Source: Acridotheres tristis
Lineage: Eukaryota > Chordata > Aves > Passeriformes > Sturnidae
Assembly (NCBI GenBank): GCA_037013685.1
Contig: CM072909.1
Location: 1,426,001-1,490,000 of the forward strand
DNA length: 64,000 nucleotides
Reading direction: 5' to 3'
The translations under genes were made by a program, and so were the position numbers. Below the pieces are notes generated by a model, which was not told where the DNA came from, searched no databases, and saw nothing but the letters and a program-made list of their open reading frames with translations. This document shows, piece after piece, positions 21,439-33,400 of this stretch. Numbering within the stretch: position 1 is the stretch's first letter; every line of letters begins with the position of its first letter.

Positions 21439-24400
21439 CTGCGGGGACAGCGACAGCCAGCGGTCACCACGGGTGGCAGCGTGTCACCTGTGTCACCTCA
21501 GTGTCACCTGTGTGTCACCTCAGTGTCACCTGTGTCACCTGTGTCACCTGTGTCACCTCAGTGTCACCTGTGTCACCTCAGTGTCACCTCAGTGTCACCT
21601 GTGTGTCACCTGTGTCACCTCAGTGTCACCTGTGTCACCTCAGTGTCACCTCAGTGTCACCTGTGTGTCACCTGTCACCTTAGTGTCACCGCTGTGTCAC
21701 CCCTATGTCACCTCAGTGTCCCCACTGTCACCTCCCGCAGCAGGAAGTCGCCGTGTGCCCATTGTCCCCAATGTCCCCCCCGTGTCCCCGTTGTCCCCAG
21801 TGTCCCCCAACTGTCCCCGCTGTCACCTCCCGCAGCAGGAAGTCGCCGTGTCCCCAATGTCACCCCCGTGTCCCCAATGTCACCCCCGTGTCCCCATTGT
21901 CCCCCCCCTGTCCCCGGTGTCCCCGTTGTCACCTCCCGCAGCAGGAAGTCGCCGTGTCCCCAGTGTCCCCCCCCCGTCCCCATTGTCACCTCCCGCAGCA
22001 GGAAGTCCCCGTGTCCCCGATGTCCCCATTGTCCCCCCCCTGTCCCCGGTGTCACCTCCCGCAGCAGGAAGTCGCCGTGTGCCCGGTGCTCCTCCAGGTC
22101 CCGTCCCCGTCCCTCGGGCCGGAGCCGCTCGTGCTCCAGGAGCTGGCACGTCACTGTCCCCACCCAGCGGCGCAGCTGCGCCAGCTGCTGCTCCTGGGGA
22201 CATTGGGGACACCGGGGTGACACAGGGACATTGGGGTGACACAGGGTCACTGTCCCCACCCAGCGGCGCAGCTGCGCCAGCTGCTGCTCCTGGGGACATC
22301 GGGGACACCGGGGTGACACAGGGACATTGGGGACATTGGGGACATTGGGGTGACACAGGGTCACTGTCCCCACCCAGCGGCGCAGCTGCGCCAGCTGCTG
22401 CTCCTGGGGACATCGGGGACACCGGGGTGACACAGGGACATTGGGGTGACACAGGGACATTGGGGACACCGGGGTGACACAGGGACATTGGGGACATCGG
22501 GGTGACACAGGGACATTGGGGACATTGGGGACACCGGGGACATTGGGGACATCGGGGTGACACAGGGACATTGGGGACATTGGGGACACCGGGGACATTG
22601 GGGACATCGGGGTAACACAGGGTCACTGTCCCCAGCCAGCGGCGCAGCTGCGCCAGCTGCTGCTCCTGGGGACATTGGGGACACCGGGGTGACACAGGGA
22701 CATCGGGGACATTGGGGACATTGGGGACATCGGGGTGACACAGGGACACCGGGGTGACACAGGGACATTGGGGACATCGGGGTGACACAGGGACATCGGG
22801 GACATTGGGGACATCGGGGTGACACAGGGACACCGGGGTGACACAGGGACATTGGGGACATCGGGGTGACACAGGGACATCGGGGACATTGGGGACATCG
22901 GGGTGACACAGGGTCACTGTCCCCAACCAGCGGCGCAGCTGCGCCAGCTGCTGCTCCTGGGGACATTGGGGTGACACAGGGACATTGGGGACATCGGGGA
23001 CACCGGGGTGACACAGGGACACTGGGGTGACTCAGGGACATCGGGGACATCGGGGACATTGGGGGACATTGGGGTCACACAGGGACATTGGGGACACTGG
23101 GGTGGCACACCCCAAATTTGGGGCTTTGGGGTTTTTAGGGGTGTTTGGGGTTATTGGGGTTCCTATGGGGTTACTGGGGTTCCTATGGGGTTTTTAGGAC
23201 ATTTTGGGATAATTCAGGATAATTTTAGGATAATTTTGGGGTAATTTTGGGGTTTCTCACCGGGGCACAGCGGCTGGGGGCCGAGGGTCTCACGGGGTTA
23301 TTGGGGTTCCTATGGGGTTATTGGGGTTCCTATGGGGTTGGGGCTGTTCCTATGGGGTTTTTAGGCTATTTTGGGATAATTCAGGATATTTTGGGATAAT
23401 TCAGGATAATTTTGGGATATTTTGGGATAAGTTTTGGGGTTTCTCACCGGGGCACAGCGGCTGGGGGCCGAGGGTCTCACGGGGTTATTGGGGTTCCTAT
23501 GGGGTTGGGGCTGTTCCTATGGGGTTTTTAGGATACTTTGGGATATTTTAGGATATTTCGGGATAATTTTGGGATATTTTGGGGTAATTTTGGGGTTTCT
23601 CACCGGGGCACAGCGGCTGGGGGCCGAGGGCAGTACGGGATTGGGGTTCCTATGGGGTTGGGGCTGTTCCTATGGGGTTTTTAGGATATTTCAGGATAAT
23701 TTAGGGATATTTTGGGGTATTTTTTGGGGTTTCTCACCGGGGCACAGCGGCTGGGGGCCGAGGGTCTCACGGGTCTGACGAAGCGGTGCCGGGAGCCCAC
23801 GGCGGGGGGCAGGGGGGGGCTGGAGCAGAGCGCGGCCGCCGCGTTGATGGCGCCCACCCAGAGCCGCAGCTCCGCCCCGCTCCTGTGACGTCACACCGCC
23901 GTCACCGTGACGTCAGCGTGACGTCAGCGTGACGTCGTGCACGCGCGCACACATCCCCACGCTGATTTTCCCCCGCTCCGCCCCCAAGAGCACAAATATT
24001 GGGGGGAAAAAACCCGAACCCCAAATAGCCCGGAGTGACCCCAAAAACCCCAAATCCCCCCAAAATTCCAAATCCTGCATCCCCGATCTCCCAAATCCCC
24101 AAATCTCCAAAATCCCAAATCCCCCAAAACCCCTAAATCCCCCAAACCCCAAAATACCCAAATCCTACATCCCCAAAACCCCAAAATCCCCAAATCCCAA
24201 ATCCCCCAAAACCCCTAAATCCCCAAAACCCCCAAAAACCCAAATCCTACATCCCCAAAACCCCTAAATCCTAAAACCTCAAAATCCCATATCCCCAAAC
24301 CCCAAAATACCCAAACTCCAAAATTCCGAAATCCCCCCAAAACCCCCAAAATCCTCAAACCCACAAATCCTCAAACCCCCAAATCCCCCAAATCTCAAAC

Positions 24401-27400
24401 CTCCAAAAACCCCGAAATACCAAAACCCCCAAATCCCCAAATCCCAAACCCCAAATCTCCAAACCCTCAAATCTCCAAATCCCCCAAAACCCCCAAATCC
24501 CCAAAACCCCGAAATCCCCAAAATCCTCAAACCCCCAAATCCCAAAACCCCCAAATCCCCAAATCCTCAAATCCCAAATCCCTCAAAACTCCAAAATCCC
24601 AAATCCCCAGAATCCCAAATCCCCAAAACCCCAAATCTCCCAAATCCCAAAAAACCACAAAACCCCAAAATTCCCAAAATCCCAAATCCCCCAAATCTCC
24701 CAAAACCCCAAAATCCCCAAAACCCCAAAACCCAAATCCCAAAATCCCCAAACCCCAAAATCCCCAAATCCCCAAAATCCCAAATCCCAAAACCCCCAAA
24801 TCCCAAAACCCCAGAATCCCCAAATCCCCCAAAACACTAAATCCCCAAAACCCCAAAATCCCAAAACACAAAAACCCCTAAAACCCCCAAACCCCCAAAA
24901 TCCCCAAATCCCCAAAAACCTCAAAACCCCAAAATCCCAAATCCCAAAATCCCCAAATCCCCCCAGTCCCCAAAACCCCAAAAAACCCAAAATCCCCAAA
25001 TCCCCCAAACCTCCCAAACCCCCAAAACCCTCAAACCCCAAAATCCCCAAAACCCCAAAATCCCCAAATCCCAAAATCCCAAAACACAAAAACCCCTTAA
25101 ACCCCAAAACCCCCAAAATCCCAAAATCCCAAACCCCCAAAATCCCCAAACCCCAAAATCCCAAATCCCAAAATCCCCAAACCTCCCAAAACCCCAAAAT
25201 CCTCAAACCCCAAAATCCCCAAAACCCCAAAATCCCCAAAACCCAAAATCCTCAAATCTCCAAATGCCCCCAAATCCCCAAATCCCAAAACCCCAAAATC
25301 CCCAAAACCCCAAAATCCTCAAACCCCAAAATCCCCAAAATCCCAAATCCCCCAAAATCCCCAAAATCCCAAATCCCCAAATCCCCAAAATCCCCAAAAT
25401 CCCAAATCCCCAAAATCCCAAATCCCCAAAATCCCAAATCCCCCAAACCCCAAAATCCTCAAACCCCAAAATCCCCAAAATCCCCAAAAATCCCAAATCC
25501 CCCAAAATCCCCAAAATCCCAAATCCCAAAATCCCCAAAATCCCCAAAATCCCAAATCCCCAAAATCCCAAATCCCCAAAATCCCAAATCCCCAAAATCC
25601 CAAATCCCCCAAACCCCAAAATCCCCAAATCCCAAAATCCCCAAAATCCCAAAATCCGAATCCAAGAGTTTTAGGATTTGGGGTTTTTTTTAGGATTTGG
25701 GATTTTTTTTTTCCCGTTTTAGGATCTTTTCGATATTGGGATTTTTTCCAAATTTAGATTTTTTTTCCCCAATTCAAGCGATTTTTTAGGATTTTTAGGA
25801 TTTTGGGGTTTTTAGGATTTTTAGAAATTTTTTTTGGTTGTTTTTTTAGGATTTTTGGCATTTTTAGGATTTTTTAGAGTTTTTTTAGGGGATTTTTGTG
25901 ATTTTTAGGATTTTTAGGGGATTTGATTTGGTTTTGGATTTTTTTTGGTTTTTTTCGGTTTTTAGGATTTTTGGGATTTTGGGGTTTTAAGGACTTTTAG
26001 GGGATTTTTAGGATTTTTAGGGTTTTTGTGATTTTGGGGCTTTTTAGGATTTTTTACGATTTTTAGAATTCTTTATTTTTAGGGTTTTTTGGATTTTTAG
26101 GGTTTTTTAAGGATTTTGGGGGCTTTTAGGATTTTTAGGGATGTTTAGGGGATTTTTTGGGATTTTTAGGGATTTTAGGATTTTTGTGATTTTTAGGATT
26201 TTTACGATTTTTTTAGGATTTTTGTAATTTTTAGGATTTTTAGGAACTTTTTTTGGTTTTTAGGATTTTTGGGGGTTTTATGTTTTCATTTATTTTTAGG
26301 ATTTTCAGGATTTGGGGGGATTTTAAGGATTTTTGGGGTTTTTTAGGGGATTTTTGTTATTTTGGGGGTTTGTAGGATTTGTAAGATTTTTTTGGTGGTT
26401 TTTATGGGATTTTTGTCATTTTTAGGATAATTTAGAACATTTCAGGATATTTTAGGATTTTTGTGATTTTTTTTGTTATTTTTAGGGGATTTGGGGTTTT
26501 TTAGGATTTTTGTCATTTTTAGGATTTTTTAGGATTTTGGGGATTTTTGGGATTTTTTTGGTTTCTCGGATGTTTTGGGTTTTATTTTATTTTTAGGATA
26601 TTTTAATGATTTTAGGATTTTGAAGGTTTTTTAGGATTTTGGGGGAATTTTTAGAATTTTTGTGATTTTTAGGGGATTTTTGGGGTTTGGGGTATTTTTA
26701 GGATTTTTGCCATTTTTAGGATTTTTTAGAATTTTTGTGATTTTTTTTTATTTTTAGGATTTTTTGCATTTTGGGGATTTTTTCGGATTTTTAGGGGATT
26801 TTTTCTTTTCTTGGACGTTTGGGGTTTGGTTTTATTTTTAGGATATTTTTATGATTTCAGGATTTTTAGGGTTTTTAGGATTTGGGGGATTTTTAGGATT
26901 TTGGGAATTTTAGGAGATTTTGTGGTTTTTAGGATTTTTAGGATTTTTTTATTTTTAGGGGATTTTGGGGGTTTTTGGGGGTTTTTTGAATTTTTGTCAT
27001 TTTTAGGATTTTTAGGATTTTTGGGATTTTTTTTTACTTTTAGGATTTTTGTGATTTTTTTTTTACTTTTAGGATTTTGGGGGGTTTTGGGGATTTTTTG
27101 GGGTTTTTTTTTGGTTTCTCGGATGTTTTGGGGTTTGGGTTTTATTTTATTTTTAGAATATTTTTATGATTTTAGGATTTTTAGGGTTTTTAGGATTTTG
27201 GGAATTTTAGGAGATTTTGTGGTTTTTAGGATTTTTAGGATTTTTTTATTTTTAGGGGATTTTTAGGGGATTTTTGGGGTTTTGGGGGATTTTTACAATT
27301 TTTGTCATTTTTAGGATTTTTAGGATTTTAGGGTATTTTTTATTTTTAGGATTTTGGGGGGATTTTTAGGGGTTTTTTTTGGTTTCTCAGATGTTTTGGG

Positions 27401-30400
27401 ATTTTGGTTTTATTTTATTTTTAGGATATTTTTATGATTTTAGGATTTTTAGAGTTTTTAAGATTTGGGGAATTTTAGGAGATTTTTGGGGCTTTTAGGA
27501 TTTTTAGGATTTTTTTATTTTTAGGGGATTTTTAGGGGATTTTTGGGGTTTGGGGGATTTTTACGATTTTTGTCATTTTTAGGATTTTTAGGATTTTAGG
27601 GATTTTTTTATTTTTAGGATTTTTGGGGGATTTTTAGGGGATTTTTTGGTTTCTGGGATGTTTTGGGGTTTTGGTTTTATTTTATTTTTAGGATATTTTT
27701 ATGATTTTAGGATTTTTAGGGTTTTTAAGATTTGGGGAATTTTAGGAGATTTTTGGGGTTTTTAGGATTTTTAGGATTTTTAGGATTTTTTTAGGGGATT
27801 TTTAGGGGATTTTTGGGGTTTTGGGGATTTTTACGATTTTTGTCATTTTTAGGATTTTTAGGATTTTAGGGATTTTTTTATTTTTAGGATTTTTGGGGGA
27901 TTTTTAGGGGTTTTTTTTGGTTTCTGGGATGTTTTGGGATTTTGGTTTTATTTTATTTTTAGGATATTTTTATGATTTTAGGATTTTTAGAGTTTTTAAG
28001 ATTTGGGGAATTTTAGGAGATTTTTGGGGCTTTTAGGATTTTTAGGATTTTTTTAGGGGATTTTTAGGGGATTTTTGGGGTTTTGGGGATTTTTATGATT
28101 TTTGTCATTTTTAGGATTTTAGGGATTTTTTTATTTTTAGGATTTTGGGGATTTTGGGGGGATTTTTAGGGGATTTTTTGGTTTCTCAGATGTTTTGGAT
28201 TTGGGTTTTATTTCATTTTTAGGATATTTTTATGATTTTTATGATTTTTAGGGTTTTTTTTACTTTTAGGGATTTTGGGGTTTGGGGTATTTTTAGGATT
28301 TTTGCCCTTTTTAGGATTTTTAGGATTTTTGTGATTTTTTTTTTTTACTTTTAGGATTTTGGGGGATTTTTGGGATTTTAGGGGGATTTTTAGGGGAATT
28401 TTTGGTTTCTCAGACGTTTTGGGGTTTGGGGTTTTTTTTAATTTTTAGGATATTTTTCTGATTTCAGGGTTTTGAAGGTTTTTAGGATTTTTCAGATTTT
28501 TGGGATTTTTAGGAGGTTTTGGGGTTTTTTAGGATTTTTAGGGGATTTTTGTGATATTTGTGATTTTTAGGAGATTTTTTTAGGGGATTTTTGTGATTTT
28601 TAGGGGATTTTTAGGAGATTTTTGGGGTTTTTATTTTTATGATTTTTGTCAATTTTAGGATTTTTAGGATTTTTAGGATTTTTAGGATTTTAGGGATTTT
28701 TTTATTTTTAGGATTTTTGCGATTTTTGGGGGATTTTTAGGGGATTTTTTTGTTTTCTCGGATGTTTTGGGGTTTGGGTTTTATTTTTAGGATATTTTTC
28801 TGATTTTAGGATTTTGAAGATTTTTAGGATTTTGGGGGATTTTTAGGATTTTTGGGATCTTTTTAGAATTTTTTTAGGATTTTTAGGATTTTTGGGATTT
28901 TTGGGGGATTTTTAGGGTTTTTTTTGGTTTCTGGGATGTTTTGGGGTTTGGTTTTATTTTATTTTTAGAATATTTTTATGATTTTAGGATTTTTAGGGTT
29001 TTTAGAATTTTGGGAATTTTAGGAGATTTTTGGGGTTTTTAGGATTTTTAGGATTTTTTTATTTTTAGGGGATTTTTAGGGGATTTTTGGGCTTTTGGGG
29101 GATTTTTACAATTTTTGTCATTTTTAGGATTTTTAGGATTTTAGGGATTTTTTTATTTTTAGGATTTTTGGGGGATTTTTAGGGGTTTTTTTTGGTTTCT
29201 GGGATGTTTTGGGGTTTTGGTTTTATTTTATTTTTAGAATATTTTTATGATTTTAGGATTTTTAGAGTTTTTAAGATTTGGGGAATTTTAGGAGATTTTT
29301 GGGGTTTTTAGGATTTTTAGGATTTTTAGGATTTTTTTAGGGGATTTTTGGGCTTTTGGGGATTTTTATGATTTTTGTCATTTTTAGGATTTTTAGGATT
29401 TTAGGGATTTTTTTATTTTTAGGATTTTGGGGGGATTTTTAGGGGTTTTTTTGGTTTCTGGGATGTTTTGGGTTTTGGTTTTATTTTATTTTTAGGATAT
29501 TTTTATGATTTTAGGATTTTTAGAGTTTTTAAGATTTGGGGAATTTTAGGAGATTTTTGGGGCTTTTAGGATTTTTAGGATTTTTTTAGGGGATTTTTAG
29601 GGGATTTTTGGGGTTTTGGGGATTTTTATGATTTTTGTCATTTTAGGATTTTAGGGATTTTTTTATTTTTAGGATTTTGGGGGGATTTTTAGGGGATTTT
29701 TAGGGGATTTTTTGGTTTCTCAGATGTTTTGGATTTGGGTTTTATTTCATTTTTAGGATATTTTTATGATTTTGAAGGTTTTTAGGATTTTGGGGGATTT
29801 TTAGGACTTTTAGGAGATTATTGGGGTTTTAGGATTTTTATGATTTTTATGATTTTTAGGGTTTTTTTTTACTTTTAGGGATTTTGGGGTTTGGGGTATT
29901 TTTAGGATTTTTACCCTTTTTAGGATTTTTGTGATTTTTTTTTTACTTTTCGGATTTTTTGGGATTTTAGGGGGATTTTGGGGGGATTTTTGGTTTCTCA
30001 GATGTTTTGGGGTTTGGGGTTTTTTTTAATTTTTAGGATATTTTTCTGATTTCAGGGTTTTGAAGGTTTTTAGGATTTTTCAGATTTTGGGGATTTTTAG
30101 GAGGTTTTGGGGTTTTTTAGGATTTTTAGGGGATTTTTGTGATATTTGTGATTTTTAGGAGATTTTTTTAGGGGATTTTGGGGATTTTTAGGGGATTTTT
30201 AGGGGATTTTGGGGGTTTTTATTTTTATGATTTTTGTCATTTTTAGGATTTTTAGGATTTTTGGGGATTTTGGGGGATTTTTAGGGTTTTTTTGGGTTTC
30301 TCGGATGTTTTGGGGTTTGGGTTTTATTTTATTTTTAGGATATTTTTATGATTTCAGGATTTTTAGGGTTTTTAGGATTTGGGGGATTTTTAGGATTTTG

Positions 30401-33400
30401 GGGGAATTTTAGGAGATTTTGGGGGTTTTTAGGATTTTTGTGATTTTTAGGATTTTGAAGAATTTTTTTTACTTTTAGGGGATTTTTATGGGATTTTGGC
30501 CATTTTTATGGGATTTTAATGGGATTTTAATGGGATTTTTACGGGATTTTTACGGGATTTTTTTTATTTTAATCGGATTTTAATGGGATTTTTTTCATTT
30601 TAATGGGATTTTAATGGGATTTTAATGGGATTTTGTTCATTTTAATGGGGTTTTAATGGGATTTTAATGGGATTTTTACGGGATTTTTTTCATTTAAATC
30701 GGATTTTAATGGGATTTTTTTCATTTTTATCGGATTTTAATGGGATTTTTTTCATTTTTATCGGATTTTAATGGGATTTTTTTCATTTTTATCGGATTTT
30801 AATGGGATTTTTTTTATTTTTATCGGATTTTAATGGGATTTTTTTCATTTTAATGGGATTTTAATGGGATTTTAATGGGATTTTGTTCATTTTAATGGGG
30901 TTTTAATGGGATTTTAATGGGATTTTAATGGGATTTTTACGGGATTTTTTTCATTTAAATCGGATTTTAATGGGATTTTTTTTATTTTTATCGGATTTTA
31001 ATGGGATTTTGTTCATTTTAATGGGATTTTAACGGGATTTTTTTTATTTTAAAGCAATTTTTGGATATTTTCAGGGTTCCATCCTCAGCCTGGCAGAGGA
31101 ATTCCCGCCCATCCCCCATGGCGAGCAGGAACAGGAATTTGCAGATTTTGGGATTTTTATGGGATTTTGTTCATTTTAATGGGATTTTAATGGGATTTTA
31201 CTGGGATTTTAATGGGGTTTTAATGGGATTTTTACGGGATTTTTTTCATTTTTATGGGATTTTAATGGGATTTTTTTCATTTTTATCGGATTTTAATGGG
31301 ATTTTTTTCATTTTTATCGGATTTTAATGGGATTTTTTTCATTTTTATGGGATTTTAATGGGATTTTTTTCATTTTTATCGGATTTTGATGGGATTTTTT
31401 TCATTTTTATCGGATTTTAATGGGATTTTTTTATTTTAATCGGATTTTAATGGGATTTTTTTCATTTTAATCGGATTTTAATGGGATTTTTTTCATTTTA
31501 ATCGGATTTTAACGGGATTTTTTTCATTTTTATCGGATTTTAATGGGATTTTTTTCATTTTAATGGGATTTTAATGGGATTTTTTTCATTTTTATCGGAT
31601 TTTAATGGGATTTTTTTCATTTTAATGGGATTTTAATGGGATTTTTTTCATTTTAATCGGATTTTAATGGGATTTTTTTCATTTTAATGGGATTTTGACG
31701 GGATTTTTTTTATTTTAAAGCAATTTTTGGATATTTCCAGTTCCATACTCAGCCTGGCAGAGGAATTCCCTTCCATCCCCCATGGCGAGCAGGAAGACGT
31801 GTTCCCGTTTGCTGTACTGGGGGTGGGGCTGGGCCAGCGCGTGCGGGAGCCCCAAAACCTCGGGGGGGGCGTCGGGGGGACCCCGCAGGAACAGCAGAGC
31901 CCGCGGGCGCAGCTCGGCCCCGCAGCGCTTCCAGCCCCGCCGGCCCCACGGGGCTGGGAAAGAAAATTAAATTAAATTAAATTAAAATAGTGGGGGAAAA
32001 ACAAAAAAAAAATGACGAAAATCGCCCCAAAAATGACGAAAATCGCCCCAAAAATGGGGAAAAAAACCAAAAAAATGGGGTAAAAACTCCCAAAAATGGG
32101 ATAAAAGCCCCTAAAATGGGATAAAAACCCCAAAAATGGGATGAAAACTCCCAAAATGGGATAAAAACCCCCAAAAATGGGATAAAAACTCCCAAAAATG
32201 GGATAAAAACTCCCAAAAATGGGGTAAAAACCCCCAAAAATGGGATAAAAACCCCCAAAAATGGGATAAAAACCCCCAAAAATGGGATAAAAACCCCCAA
32301 AATGGGATAAAATCCCCGCAGCGCTTCCAGCCCCGCCGGCCCCAGGGGGCTGCGAAAATAAAATTAAATTAATTAGTGCGGAAGAAACAAAAAAAAAATG
32401 ACGAAAATCGCCCCAAAAATGACGAAAATCGCCCCAAAAATGGGATAAAACCCCCCAAAAATGGGGTAAAACCCCCCAAAAATGGGGTAAAAACCCCCCA
32501 AAATTGGGATAAAAACCCCACAGCGCTTCCAGCCCCGACGGCCCCACGGGGCTGGGAAAATAAAATTAAATTAATTAGTGGGGACAAAATAAAAAAAAAA
32601 TGACGGAAATCGCCCCAAAAATGGGGTAAAAACACCCAAAAATGGGGAAAAAAACAAAAAAATGGGGTAAAAACACCCAAAAATGCGATAAAAACTCCCA
32701 AAATTGGGATAAAAGCCCCTAAAAATGGGATAAAAACCCGAAAAATGGGATAAAAAACCCCAATAATGGGATAAAAACCCCAAAAATGGGATAAAACCCC
32801 CCAAAAATGGGATAAAAACCCCGCAGCGCTTCCAGCCCCGACGGCCCCACGGGGCTGGAAAATAAAATTAAATTAATTAGTGGGGAAAAAACAAAAAAAA
32901 AAGACGAAAATCGCCCCAAAAATGACGAAAATCGCCCCAAAAATGGGGAAAAAAACCAAAAAAATGGGATAAAAACTCCCAAAATTGGGATAAAAACCCG
33001 AAAAATGGGATAAAAACCCCCAAAAATGGGATAAAAACCCCCAAAATTGGGATAAAAACCCCAAAAATGGGATAAAAACCCCCAAAAATGCGGTAAAACC
33101 CCCCAAAAATGGGATAAAAAAACCCCACAGCGCTTCCAGCCCCGCCGGCCCCAGGGGGCTGGGAAATAAAATAAAATAAATTAAATTAAATGGTGGGGAA
33201 AAAACAACAACAAAAAAAGACGAAAATCGCCCCAAACATGACGAAAATCGCCCCAAAAATGGGATAAAACCCCTCAAAAATGGGATAAAACCCCCAAAAA
33301 TGGGATAAAAACCCCAAAAATGGGATTGGGGAAAGGAACACCAAGGATTGAAATCCCAAATTTTCCCCCCAAATTCCCCAAAATCCCCCAAAATCCACAA

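Noticed and set aside
23905..23940. CRE-like TGACGTCA cluster as a promoter
   Set aside because: It lies inside an intron of the PSD gene next to an acceptor and is itself a short tandem repeat. No other promoter evidence.
25665..30469. Telomere-like TTTTTAGGG motifs
   Set aside because: Units are irregular TTTTTAGGA and not TTAGGG; the array is intronic between PH exons.
31061..31135. Possible additional exon with [16 protein letters not shown]
   Set aside because: A donor-edge duplicate of the PH exon, with no acceptor and with GT changed to GG.
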